A stretch of 64,000 nt of DNA from Chelonoidis abingdonii (taxonomy: Eukaryota; Chordata; Testudines; Testudinidae). Every line of letters starts with the position of its first letter. The stretch's first letter is position 1. Under the pieces are notes generated by a model, which was given only the letters and a program-made list of their open reading frames with translations, had not been told where the DNA came from and did not search any database. Below, piece after piece: positions 21,300 to 32,570 of this stretch. Position numbers and translations under genes: made by a program. The stretch is taken from NCBI RefSeq assembly GCF_003597395.2, contig NC_133771.1, positions 48,894,834 through 48,958,833 of the forward strand, in the 5' to 3' direction.

Positions 21300-23601
21300 C
21301 CAACAAATGTTACAGTTAGACTGTAGAAGTGGTGGCTTTCAAAGTGGAAGTCTACTAGGAAGCAGGGCAGACACTACTATATCATTTTATGTATGCTTCT
21401 CAAGAATCATGTGAAAATGTAGGTAATCACCAAACAGAGACCCAATTTAAATGTATACCCCAATTTAAAAAACACAGTAAAATAACTAAAGAAGAGCCAC
21501 CAGGGCCTAACAACCATGTAAAAGAAGCAGTGAGAGATAAAAAGACTTCCTTTAAAAAGTGGAAGTCAAATCCTAGTGAGACAAATAGAAAGGAGCACAA
21601 ACACTGCCAGTTTAAGTGCAAGAGTGTAATAAGAAAAGCCAAAGAGGAGTTTGAAGAACAGCTAGCCAAAAACTCAAAAGGTAATAAAATGTTTTTTAAA
21701 GTACATCAGAAGCAGGAAGCCTGCTAAACAACCAGTGGGCCCCCTGGATGATCGAGATACAAAAGGAGCGCTTAAAGATGATAAAGTCATTGTGGAGAAA
21801 CTAAATGAATTTTTTGCTTCAGTCTTCACGGCTGGGACGTTAGGGGGATTGCCAAACCTGAGCCATCTTTTGTAGGTGACAAATCTGAGGAATTGTCACA
21901 GACTGAAGTGTCATTAGAGGAGGTTTTGGAATTAATTGATAAACTTAACAGTAACAAATCACCAAGACCAGATGGCATTCACCCAAGAGTTCTGAAAGAA
22001 CTCAAATGTGAAATTGTGGAACTGTTAACTATGGTTTGTAACTTATCCTTTAAATCAGCTTCTGTACCCAATGACTGGAAGATAGCTAATAACGCCAATA
22101 TTTTAAAAGGGCTCTAGAGGTGCTTCTGGTAAGTCTAACATCAGTACTGGGCAAATTAGTTGAAACAATAGTAAAGAATAAAATTGTCAGACACATTGAA
22201 CAACATAACTTGTTGGGCAAAAGTCAACATAGTTTCTGTAAAGAGAAATCATGTCTTACTAATCTATGAGAATTCTTTGAAGGGATCAGCAAACATGTGG
22301 ACAAGGGGGATCCTGTGGACATAGCATACTTAGATTTCCAAAAAGCCTTTGACAAAGTCCCTCACCAAAGACTCTTACGTAAATTAAGTTGTCATAGGAT
22401 AAGAGGGAAGATCCTTTCATGGATTGAGAACCCATTAAAAGACAGGGAACAAAGGGTAGGAATAAATGATAACTTTTCAGAATGGAGAAGGGTAAATAGT
22501 GGTGTTCCCCAAGGGTCAATCCTAGGACCAATCCTATTCAACTTATTCATAAATGTTCTGGAGAAAGCGGTAAACAGTGAGATGGCAAAGTTTGCAGATG
22601 ATACTAAACTGCTCCAGACAGTTAAGACCAAAGCAGACTGTGAAGAACTTCAAAAAGACCTCACAAAACCAAGTGATTAGGCAACAAAATGGCAAATGAA
22701 ATTTAAAGTGGATAAATGTAAAGCAGTGCACACTGGAAAAAAATAACCCCAACTATACATACAATATGATGGGGGATAATTTAGCTACAACTAATCAGGA
22801 AAAAGATCTTAGAGTCATCATGGATAATTCTCTAAAGACATCCATGCATTGTGCAGCAGCAGTCAAAAAAGCAAACAGGATGTTAGGAATCATTATAAAA
22901 GGGATAGAGAATAAGATAGAGAATATCTTATTGCCCTTATATAAATCCGTGGTATACCCACATTTTGAATACTGCATACAGATGTGGTCTCATCTCAAAA
23001 AAGATATACTGGCATTAGAAAAGGTTCAGAGAAGGGCAAGTAAAATTATTAGGGGATTGGAATGGTACTATATGAGGAGAGATTAAAGAAGCTAGGACTT
23101 TTCAGCTTGGAAAAGAGGAGACTAAGGAGGGATATGATAGAGGTATATAAAATCATGGAGTGGTGTGGAAAAAATGAATAAAGGAAAGTTATTTACTTGT
23201 TCCCATAATATAAGAACTAGAAGCTACCAAATGAAATTAATGGGCAGGTGGTTTAAAACAAATAAAAGGAAGTTGTTCTTCACACAGCACAGTGTCAACC
23301 TGTGGAACTCCTTGCCTGAGGAGGTTGTGAAGCCTAGAACTATAACAGGGTTTAAAAGAGAACTAGTTAAATTCATGGAGGTTAAGTCCATTCATGGCTA
23401 TTAGCCAGGATGGGTAAGGAATGGTGTCACTAGCCTCTGTTTGTCAGAGGGTGGAGATGGATGGCAGGAGAGAGCACTTGATAATTACCTGTTAGGTTCA
23501 CTCCCTCTGGGGCACCTTGCATTGGCCACTGTCAGTAGACAGGATACTGGGCTGGATGGACCTTTGGTCTGACCCAGTATGGCCATTCTTATGTTCTTAT
23601 G
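21300..23601 (+). mobile_element. CR1 LINE, 5'-truncated, 3' end complete
   Basis: A LINE copy of about 2.3 kb covering the end of the endonuclease-RT linker, the RT and the 3' UTR. It ends '...gtctgacccagtatggcc attcttatgttcttatg', the reiterated CR1 3' tail. The 5' limit is uncertain by about 100 bp. It starts within about 50 bp of the second Harbinger-like MITE. Coding sequence is broken in several places (see next entry). Confidence 0.88.
21389..23404 (+). pseudogene. CR1 ORF2 reverse transcriptase, broken
   Basis: The product would copy CR1 RNA at the target site. Pieces in order: the linker before RT (21389-21727); the RT start with [20 protein letters not shown] (21893-22117); a block with AYLDFQKAFDKVPHQRLL, then SGVPQGSILGPILFNLFIN, then KFADDTKLL (22297-22680), so both catalytic regions (D in YLDF, DD in FADD) are present; a C-terminal RT/thumb block (22766-23086); and the last domain with VNLWNSLPEEVVK (23165-23404). 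Frameshifts lie near 21727, 21860 and 22110. An in-frame TGA follows 'TNL' near 22267, and a TAG lies at about 22678. It cannot make a working protein. Confidence 0.88.
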
Positions 23602-23860
23602 AAAAGTGCCACATTCCACACCAAATCCCCTCCGTTATGCAATCCTTCAGCCATGGTATTAGGCCCTGATCAAAGCCCATGGAGTTTTTCCTATGCCTTC
23701 AGTATACTCTGGGGCCTGATCCAATTTTGTCAACAGAATTGACAAGGAGCTCATACTAGAGCAGATTGCCTAACGATCCAGATGAGCTGCTCTTTAATTC
23801 CCCATGCTTTTTTCTCTCTTTTTTCCCCCCAGAGAGGACACCTCTCGAAATCAGAAAGAA
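23602..23860. other. No firm feature; trace of palindromic MITE
   Basis: 'attaggccctgatcaaagcc' at about 23660 and 'ctggggcctgatccaa' at about 23710 look like parts of the 'GGGCCTGATC' MITE class seen at 56844, but without a clean structure. Confidence 0.3.
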
Positions 23861-24877
23861 TCATAGAATCATAGGACTGGAAAGGACCTCAAGAGCAATC
23901 TATTCCAGTCCCCTGTACTCACGGCAGGACTAAGTATTATCTACACCCCTGGCAGGTGTTTGACTAACCTGCTTTTAAAAATCCCCAATGATGGAGATTC
24001 CACAACCTCCCTAGGCAATTTATTCCAGTGCTTAACCACCTTGACAGTAAGGAAGTTTTTCCCTAATGTTCAACCTAAACTGCCCTTGCTGCAATTTAAG
24101 CCCAATTTTCTCCCTCCTCCTTGTAACAACCTTTTACATACTTGAAAATGGTTATCATGTGCCCCCTCTGTCTTCTTTTTTCCAGACTAAACAAACCCAA
24201 TTTTTTCAATTTTCCCTCACTGGTCGTGTTTTCTAGACCTTTAATCATTTTTATCACTTTTCTCTTGATTTTCTCCCGTTTGTCCACAAGCTTCATGAAA
24301 TGTGGTGCCCAGAACTGGACATAATACTCAAGTTGAGGCCTAATCAGCGCAGAGTAGTGCGGAAGAATTACTCCTCATGCTTTGCTTACAACATTCCTGC
24401 TAATACATCCCAGAATGATCATTTTTTTGCAACACCATTACACTGTTGACTCATATTTAGCTTGTGGTCCACTATGACCCTCAGATCCCTTTCCACAGTA
24501 TTCCTTCCTAGACAGTCATTTCCCATTTTGTATGCATGCAACTGATTGTTCCTTCCTAAGTGGAGTGCTTTGCATTTATCCTTATTGAATTTCATCCTAT
24601 TTACTTCAGACCATTTCTCCAGTTTGCCCAGATCATTTGGAATTTTAATCCTATCCTCCAAAGCACCTGCAATTGCTCCCAGCTTGGTTTCCATCTGCAA
24701 ACTTTATAAGCATACTCTCTATACCATTATATCATTGAAGATATTGAACAGAATCGGACCCAGAACCGACCCCTGCAGGACCCCACTCATTACGTCCTTC
24801 CAGCATGACTGAACCACTGATAACTTCTCTCTGAGAATGGTTTTCCAACCAGTTTTGCACCCACCTTATAGTAGCTC

Positions 24878-26748
24878 TATCAAGATTCCTTCCCCACTCT
24901 GAACTTTAGGGTACAGATGTGGGAACCTGCATGGACACTTCTAAGCCTAATTACTAGCTTAGATCTGGTATCGCTGCCACCACCCCCAAGTACCCCCTTT
25001 TTCCCTGGGTAATCTTGAGGGACTTCACCAATTCCCTGGTGAACACAGATCCAAACCCCTTGGATCTTAAAACAAGGAAAAAATCAATCAGATATTAAGA
25101 AAAAGGCTTTTAATTAAAGAAAAGAAAGGTAAAAGAAAACCACCTACTGTCACAGACAACAGATTCAAAACACAGAGGATGTTCCCCTGGGCACAAATTT
25201 AGTTACACAAAAAATACCCAAATTTGATAATTCCCTTAATGGTACCAAGACAATAAACCAAGAAAATAAACATAAACCTATCTATCCCTTAATGGTACCA
25301 AGACAATGGTACCAAGAAAATAAACATAAATCTATCTATCCCTTTCTAAAACTCACTATTCTGATAAGAGGCTGGTTCCTTGATCTTTTTCACTCCGGCT
25401 GAAACTGAGGCCAGGTCTACACTGCGACTTTAAATCGGTTTAATGGCCGATATACCAATTTAACGCTGTACCCGTTCACACGACGTCATCATTAATATTG
25501 AGTTAAACGGCTCCTTAAATCGATTTCGGAACTCCTCCCAGACGAGAGGAGTAGCGCTAAATTCGAAAGTGATAACTCGGATTAGGGTTCGTGTGGATGG
25601 AAATCGACATTATTGGCCTCCTAGAGGTTCCCAACAGTGCACCACTGACCGCTCTGGTCCGCAATCCGAACTCGGATGCGGAGTGCCAGTAAACAGGAAA
25701 AGCCCCGAACTTTAGAATGACATTCCTGTTTTCACGTGTCCAGCTCTGATCAGCACGGGTGGCGATGCAGTTCAAATGCAAAAGTAGCTCCTGCATTGAA
25801 CCTTACGGGAGATACTAGATCTGATCGCTGAATGGTGAGACAAATCTGTTTTATCAGAGCTCCGTTAAAGAACAGGAAATGCCAAAGCGTTTGAAAAATA
25901 AACTCCAGGATACACAGCGGTGCGTGACAACCGTAACGGGAAGCCAGAGTCTCAAACGGATGCTCATGGAGGGAGGGGGTAATGAGGACTACAGCTACCA
26001 GTCTCCACAGCAGTCTCTGAAAACTATTTGCATTCTTGGCTGAGCGCCCGATGTCTGTAGCTTAATACACGGTGTCTTGCGTGGTTCACGGAACAGCTCG
26101 TCAGTCTCTTCCCCCCCAGCACGTGAAAGAGAAGTAAAATAAATAATTCCTTGAGTACTGTAATGTCACCCTCTGTGTACTGAATGCTGCTGGCAGGAGA
26201 TCGCGAGGTGTTGACAACGGTCAGGATACTGTTTGTGATCTCAGGGTCCATGATTGCTGTGCTATGGCGTTTGCTCAATGCACTCCGGGAAAAAGGCGCC
26301 AAAGGGTTGTCTGCTGCCTTCACAAAGGGAGGGGTGAGGCTGTACCCAGCACCACCCGGGCAATGTTTTCTGCCCCATCAGGCACTGTGCTCTCAACCCG
26401 GAAGTGGGAACTATGGGATAGCTGAGGAACAGCTACCCACAGTGCACCGCTCCTGAAATCGATGGTAGCTTTGGACCATGGACGCAAACAATCGTTTCGT
26501 GATCCCACTGTGGACGCGCTAAACCGATTTTATACTGTTTTGTAATATCGGTTTAAGCTAATTCGAAATAATCGTGCAGTGTAGACGTACCCTGAGAGAG
26601 TCTAAACCAAAGGAAAATTTCTCTCCTTTCTTTTGAAACATCTTGTTCCCCCATTGGTTCCTCTGATCAGGTGTCAGCTAGGCTAGGTGAGCTTCTTAAC
26701 CCTTTACAAGTAAAAGAGGCATTAACCCTTAACTATCTGTTTATGACA
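24878..26748 (-). mobile_element. Solo LTR, family TGTCATAAACAG, copy 2, with nested Harbinger-like element
   Basis: On the plus strand it begins TATCAAGATTCCTTCC (TG end mutated to TA) and ends CTATCTGTTTATGACA. A perfect 5-bp duplication AGCTC lies at 24873-24877 and 26749-26753. Without the 1184-bp insert the LTR is about 680 bp, the shortest of the family, and carries only one unit of the degenerate repeat ('ccttggatcttaaaacaagg' near 25057). No internal retroelement genes are present. Confidence 0.88.
25409..26592. mobile_element. PIF/Harbinger-like element, 1184 bp, inside the LTR
   Basis: Left end GGCCAGGTCTACACTGC; right end as complement GGGTACGTCTACACTGC; duplication TGA at 25406-25408 and 26593-26595. 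Subterminal 'aaatcggttta' blocks occur near both ends in inverted arrangement. The interior (25560-26460) holds only short open frames, none with recognisable transposase or Myb/SANT features. It is the youngest layer of the CR1-LTR-Harbinger nest. Confidence 0.75.
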
Positions 26749-27082
26749 AGCTCCATCTAGGTTCCATTTCCCTAGTTTGTTTATGAGAATGTCTTGCAAG
26801 ACAGTATTAAAAGCTTTACTAAAGTCAAGATATACCATGTCTACCACTTCCCCCCTATCCACAAGGCTTGTTACCCTGTCAAAGAAAGTTATCAGGTTGG
26901 TTTGACATGATTTGTTCTTGACAAATCCATGCTGACTGTCACTTATCACCTTATCATCATCTGGATGTTTGCAAATTGATTACTTCATTATTTGCTGCAA
27001 TATCTTTCCGGGTACAGAAATTAATCTGACTGGTCTGTAATTCCCCAGATTGTCCTTATTTCCCTTTTTATAGAAATAGACC

Positions 27083-28233
27083 TTCTTTTTTATAGCTTTG
27101 TATTGATTTGATGATTTGTTTAGAGGCTATTTCAAAAAGTCCAACATGCCCTCAGCTTCTACAACAAGAATAGGCACTATTATTACCTCCAGAGAATAAT
27201 TTTTAAAAATTGCATACTGAAGAAAAGTACTGAAGACACAGTAAGCTGCTGAAAGCCTGCCTTCCAATGTTGAGTTCCAAAAACGTAAGCAACTGATGCT
27301 TAGTGAGGCAAATATCACCACAAAGTCATAATAATTTAATAAGGATGTTCCCAGGAAATCCCCCTTGAGACCCAGCACACACTGAAGCATAAACCTCCTA
27401 CACTTTCCAGCAGCTCACACTGTACATGAAAAAGAACTTCTGCTTTCCACAGTGGAAATGATTTTGCAAGGCATGATCTGGAAGTTGGAAACTCAATCTC
27501 ATTGCTAGGCTTAATTGAGCATGTCTCAGATTAGGTTTTACATCAAAAGCATCTGTGTCTGTATAAAGCCAGTGGGTGTGGGTGTGTGAAACCAAGCAGT
27601 GTCCCTAACCAATGCAAGAGATTTGAATTCTGTCTCAGTGAAACATTTGCAGCCTTGGTTAAAGCATAATTAAGGGCAGAAGTCAAGCCAAAAATTGTAA
27701 GAAGGGGAAAAAAAAAAAAAAAAGAGAGTTGGGTATAAGTGTCAGTAACAAGCCAAATTAATCTCCACTAATGCGGGGATTTGTAAATTACGGCATGGTG
27801 ATTTCTTTCAGACATCGCCATCTGAATATTCATGTCTATCTGTTGTCTTAGGAGCCTACATATTTTAAAAATCTGACCCTAGAAGCCTAAGTTTTATTGA
27901 AACTCAATGGGACTTGGCCTTCTAAGTGCTTAAGTCACTTTTGAAAATTGGTGTAGCAAAACTGCTGCAACAACATGGCCTCTTGACTGCATCAACTTTG
28001 CTTCAGTTTCGCTGTGTTCGGCCTACCCTTGCCATAGGAATGACTAGGCCCTCCTTCTAAACCACTTTAGAGTGGCCAGACCCTTCTGGGGCCTCAGTCT
28101 TTTGACAACCAAAGCAGGAATAATTTTCCCCGTACAGCAAATTTGAAGTACGTCACACAGAATATTAATAGAAAGTAAATTAAGAATTTGTAATCACATG
28201 GATCTGAAACCCTAACTGATTTTAAGTTACTCT
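27083..28233. other. No gene; A-run and small MITE trace
   Basis: A 16-A run lies at 27708-27723. At about 27845-27955 'ttgaaactcaatgggacttg' between 'aaaaatctgaccctag' and 'cttttgaaaattgg' is an imperfect palindrome, like small reptile MITEs. The rest is unique. Confidence 0.4.
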
Positions 28234-28237
28234 CATC

Positions 28238-28695
28238 TGTGATAAACTCAGGACAGACAGCTGCAAGGGAGGGGTAGGAATCAGTCCCAGAGGGTTAAAA
28301 GGCCCTAACCACAGGTCAATCAGGTTCAGCTGTGACAGGGTTACCAAGGTAGCAAATTAGAATTAGCTGAGGGAGAGCTACCTGAGATTAATTAGGATCA
28401 GCTGATTCCAACTTGGGGCTGCCTGAGACCTTTTTAAACCCTTCCCTGGGAAGAAGGAAGGGGGGAGAGTGGAGAGAGAAGGAGTCCTGCTCCCAGAACA
28501 GCAAAACAGTGAGACTCACCAGGAGGGGAGGCAGTACTCTCTCCCACAAGGGAGTAAGAATACGCTAAACAGGACTGGTGGAGATAGGGGGAGCAGACTT
28601 CCCCTGTGTCCCAAGGGGGACTGCATTACCCAAGCCTGTCTCACCAGGGCTAAAAGCAGCAGAGGCTGGGGAGACTGAGAAGGTGCCTTGCCACA
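28238..28695 (+). mobile_element. Solo LTR of a third family, 458 bp
   Basis: Begins TGTGATAAACTCAGGACAG and ends CCTTGCCACA, with a 4-bp duplication CATC at 28234-28237 and 28696-28699. A TATA-like 'tttttaaaccc' near 28431 lies after 'gctgcctgagacc'. No coding interior is present. The open frame 28469-28678 lies inside the LTR and is not a gene. Confidence 0.6.
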
Positions 28696-28882
28696 CATCC
28701 AATAAGGAAATGGAAACAACCTAATGTTCATCTGTATCTAATTTAAACTTTTCAAACTTTTGATCATCAGACACAAAACAGACTCATTGAGTACAAGTTA
28801 CAGACCAAATATTATTTGCAGAAGTTACTTAGTACATAGTTCTGAATAATGAATCCATTTGAGAAAATGACAGCTTGTTTGC

Positions 28883-29015
28883 AGAGACAAGGTGGGTGAG
28901 GTAATATATTTAATTGGATCAACTTCTGTTGGTGAAAGACAAGCTTTCAAGCTTAGCCACAGCTTATTCTTTCACCCCCCTTTTGTCTCTCTAATATCCT
29001 GAGTCCAACACAGAA
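28883..29015. mobile_element. Second Penelope-like 3'-end fold-back
   Basis: The left arm (28883 to about 28965) is an inverted PLE tail: 'gagacaaggtgggtgagg', then 'caacttctgttggtgaaag', then 'caagctttcaagctt'. The right arm resumes in the direct sense, 'cacccccctttt' then 'gtctctctaatatcctgag'. The arms GAGACAAGGTGGGTGAG and TTCACCCCCCTTTTGTCTC are imperfect inverted copies. It belongs to a different PLE subfamily from the fold-back at 4474. Confidence 0.6.
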
Positions 29016-29884
29016 AACAACTTATTCACAGACAATTCGTGAAATAAAGCAGGAGACAAAAGTTTATTTAATAAAATTTTTGTTCCAAAATCATTGTCCT
29101 TTGCCTTGTTTTATCTCTGTTTCTGAACCAGGCTACAATACTGCAGAGTCTAACACCTGATACTGCAAATTGCTCTACACGTAGGGAGGATTATTTAAAT
29201 ATCAGTGAAGTTCCCTATGACTGCAGTGGTTTAGACTCAGGCATAGCACAGTTCTAGAACACACTTGGGTCTTATCTACTCTGAACAATAGACCATATTA
29301 TAACGTTGTCATGAGACAAATGTGGTGTTATCAGTCCCTGGACATGATGATTTTTATAGTATAGGATGGAACAAAATTACTTGGCTCATTCTGTCCTTAG
29401 CAGAAATAGACAAAGTCAGCTGGCAGTTTTGGTTCATATACACTCCCCCCTCAGTTTTTCTCCACTTGGATTTATGCCCCTGAGTTTCGGAATCAAGTTA
29501 GTACATTCAAATGAACATAAAATTGCAAATGAAACTCCGCCAGAAACCACTAATTCTGCCTGGTTTCAGATCAAAACCAAATTTTGAATAAGTCCTGCCT
29601 AAAACCATAAGTTGCCCAAAGGTTTGATCAAAATCTAGCTCAGGCTTGTGTAATTTGGCCCAAACTTATTGAAACTTGAACCAAAAAGACACCAAAAAAC
29701 TGGCAATCCTCAGAAACCTGGCTTCAGTCCATAATTAAAGCCAAAACCAAGGGGTTTACCTAGCTGTAAGTCTTTAGTTTCCTGAGGTGCCCTTATTGTT
29801 ATATATATTAAATGTCACTGCCATCTCATCCACATATACACTTCCCAGCTATAAGAGCAGTAGGCAAAGGCAGACAATAATTGA
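29016..29884. other. No feature recognised
   Basis: Unique AT-rich sequence. Confidence 0.45.
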
Positions 29885-30112
29885 ACAATACTACTTAGCT
29901 CTTATATAGCACTTTTTATCTACAGGTCAAAAAGTGTTTTATAAAAGGGGATAAGTATCACAACTATCCCAATTGTTACAAACAGGGAGACTGAAGCAAA
30001 GAGAAGTTACATGACTTGCTCAAAGTCAAATCCACAGGGGGAGTAGAGCCAAGGTCTCCTGAGGAAGAATCTGTGCTGTAGCCACCAGACCACATTACTT
30101 GTCCCTCCCTGG
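29885..30112 (-). mobile_element. MIR/CORE-SINE fragment
   Basis: Contains 'gctcttatatagcacttttt', 'caaacagggagactgaagca', 'tgacttgctcaaagtcaaat' and 'gccaccagaccacattac', which is MIR read from its 3' end to its tRNA-like head. Confidence 0.65.
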
Positions 30113-31564
30113 AAATCATGGAGAAAACAGAAAGGTGCACCAATATCTACAACCTTTTAGAGTGCTCAGTATATGCTCCTCATGCCCAGGGCAGCCAACT
30201 AGTACAGAAGGGGGGCTGATGCCATGGATACACTTACCTGGCCCTACAGGGGTTATTTAGCGCCATTATGTGCTCTGTGGCCCCAACTAATTTTAAACTT
30301 GCACCTTTTATACATCATATTGCACATCATTTACATCAGTGCAAAGTGAATGCAAAGAGAGTGGCAAATATTGCCATTTTGATTTTGGTAGTACACCATA
30401 CAGCTATTTTACACTGCAGTAAATAACTCCGGCTGGTGAGAGATAATGATAAAATGGTCCAACTGAGCATTAACTGTGGAAGAGTCAAAGATTCTGGCTG
30501 CCCCACTTACTCATAATTGTAAAAGGTATAGTTCTTTTGCACTCCCTCAAAAGCAGCTAGAATCAGGCCATGTCCTCAAATAACCCCTGGCAGTATTACT
30601 TTTTTCTTCCCAGACTAGTAGTAAGATTTTAACAGGCTATCTAAACCATTATGGATTCAAAGAATTTAGTTTAAAATCTTGGTTTCTTTAAAAAGTCATA
30701 ATGGTATTTATAAAAGCTAGTGTAACGGAGAAAGACAAAGAAGTAAAGCAAACTTTACTGCTTGTTAGCCCTGTTACAAAGGTAGTTCTAATTATAAACA
30801 CATCAGCGCTAGAAAACTTAAAGCACATTTTGCTAATTTAGGCCCCCCGGCTATATCATCTCTCAGCAAGGGAGTTTCCAGTTCTTCTTACCATGTTTAC
30901 AGCATAAATTGTCATGTTTTAACATTAGGCAGAAGAGTAAAATTTCCAAAAGCAATGACCACAGCAACAAGATGCATTTTACTAGCCAACACATGTGGTA
31001 GTTCTATTAGCTCACAGGTTTCAAATGAGAATCTCCTAAGATCAGCTGCACACCGAAGCTCCTTAATTGTGTGTCAGCTGCATGTATTTTTTCCAATTCA
31101 ACAAACTGTGCAAATAATTTGGCTAGATATTAGATGATTCCTGGCAATTTCAAGTGTTTGAAACAACACATGTTAAGTAACTTTCTCGCTTTTTATCAAT
31201 GTGTTGGAGCAGTTAAAGAAAAGCAGGGGGAGGGGGCAGAAATATATTAAGAACAAATAATCTAGAAGGTGAAAGTTAATAAGAATCAAAGGATTATGGT
31301 TATTTCTAAACCACTTGGAGAATTATATCAGGTGTTTAGAGATTAATTTTTAATTTTCAGTCACCTTATAACATTTAATCATAAACTGATGTTTAAATAT
31401 TAACCTACCTTCCTCTGCTTCACTTCACATAAATTCTCTACAATTAAACTGGATTAGTTTGTCAATACTTAAGTGGGAAACCTCTAAAGGAAACCATACT
31501 GCTATGAATCCTGTACCTAGTACTGTCCTCTCTGTGCCAGTAGTGAACCAATGCCCAAGCATGC
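30113..31564. other. No feature recognised
   Basis: Unique AT-rich sequence without supported genes or repeats. Confidence 0.45.
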
Positions 31565-31572
31565 TGCTAAAG

Positions 31573-32025
31573 CAGGGGTTCCTAAACTTGGTTCGTGGCT
31601 TGTTCAGGGTGAGCCCCTGCAGACTGCAAGACTCTTTGTTTTCCTGAGCATCCACAGGTACAGCCGTTCGCAGCTCCCAGTGGCTGTGGTTCACCATTCC
31701 CAGCCAATGGGAGCTGTGGGAAGCAGCACTGGCCAGGCCACTGCTTCCCGCAGCTCCCATTGGTCAGGAGTGATGAACTGTGGCCATTGGGAGCTGCAAG
31801 CAGCCACACCTGCAGACGCTCAGGTTAGGGTGACCAGACAGCAAATATGAAAAATCGGGACGGGGGGGGGGCGGGTATGTGTAATAGGAGCCTATATAAG
31901 ACAGACTCAAAAATCGGGATTGTCCCTATAAAAATCGGGTCACCCTAGCTCAGGTAAACAAAGCATCTCACGGCCCGCCAGGGACGTACCCTGAACAAGC
32001 CGTGAACCAAGTTTGGGAACTCCTG
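31573..32025. mobile_element. hAT element, 453 bp, carrying a nested hAT MITE
   Basis: Termini are CAGGGGTTCCTAAACTT and, as complement, CAGGAGTTCCCAAACTT. Flanks are TGCTAAAG (31565-31572) and TGCTAGAG (32026-32033), one mismatch. The interior around 31665-31810 is palindromic, with 'gctcccattgg' and 'ccaatgggagctg' blocks in both orientations. It has no transposase sequence. Confidence 0.82.
31826..31947. mobile_element. hAT MITE, family 'TAGGGTGACCAGA', copy D
   Basis: Begins TAGGGTGACCAGACAGC and ends TCGGGTCACCCTA. A perfect 8-bp duplication GCTCAGGT lies at 31818-31825 and 31948-31955, and both copies sit inside the 453-bp hAT, so this one is younger than its host. Confidence 0.9.
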
Positions 32026-32033
32026 TGCTAGAG

Positions 32034-32555
32034 GCACTGGGTCTTTGGCTGCTCTAAATTTTACCTTCAGACATGGAAATGGAGTCCTACTGGATATTTT
32101 TATTTGGGGCCAGATTCTGATTTTAGGTAAAATTGGAAATAACTGACTCAATTGAAAATAACTAAGTGCAGAATCGGGTTAGCTAACATCAGAATCAACA
32201 CATGCTTCCCAAAAAGTTTGTACAATCTCATGAAGTACTGATGTTTGTAATAGGTCACCTGCTGACTGACCATTTACTTACTCCCTTCCCACCCCCAATG
32301 AATGTGGTACTCTGATTTATTATGTGTGTGCTGAGTACATAAAAAGAATCAAATTTGAAGTCTGACCTTTTTTCCATCAGAAATCATTACATAAAAATTT
32401 ATTTTTCTTTTCAGATGCCTTTACATGTGAAGTTAGAGGCAACAATTCACAAAACTAATATTAATTCCTTCTGTGAGGCAGGCATATTAGCTATAAGGCT
32501 ACCAGTTTGGAGAAATGAAGGTCATCTTCAGGTCACCGGTTGTATTTGTCAAATG
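32034..32555. other. No feature recognised
   Basis: Unique sequence between the hAT nest and the CR1 copy. Confidence 0.4.
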
Positions 32556-32570
32556 TAAGTTACATCCCAA

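Larger units (their letters stand above)
24419..26949 (-). pseudogene. CR1 ORF2 reverse transcriptase in two pieces
   Basis: On the minus strand the N-terminal piece (26749-26949) carries HGFVKNKSCQTNL and MVYLDFSKAFNTV, the RT finger and catalytic Asp strand. The C-terminal piece (24419-24700) carries LEKWSEVNRMKFNKDKCKAL and ERDLRVIVDHKLNMSQQC. The 1.9-kb LTR nest lies between them. The region that would hold the FADD box (about 24700-24770) is frameshifted. This copy belongs to a CR1 subfamily somewhat different from the one at 21.3 kb ('FSKAF' against 'FQKAF'). Confidence 0.85.
23861..27082 (-). mobile_element. CR1 LINE, minus strand, split by a solo LTR
   Basis: The 3' end lies at the left ('tcatagaatcataggactgg'). 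The element runs to the LTR at 24878 and resumes at 26749 without loss apart from the LTR duplication. It fades near 27082 ('ccctttttatagaaatag'), so it is 5'-truncated. Removing the LTR joins the FADD-side and YLDF-side halves of the RT in the expected order, which proves the LTR came later. Confidence 0.88.

Noticed and set aside
23810..23833. Pyrimidine tract followed by AG, resembling a splice acceptor
   Set aside because: The downstream sequence is the 3' end of a minus-strand CR1 within 30 bp, and no exon follows.
25557..26456. Short frames in the Harbinger-like element that might be transposase or Myb/SANT remnants
   Set aside because: None shows DDE-region or SANT-like residues; the element is best regarded as non-autonomous.
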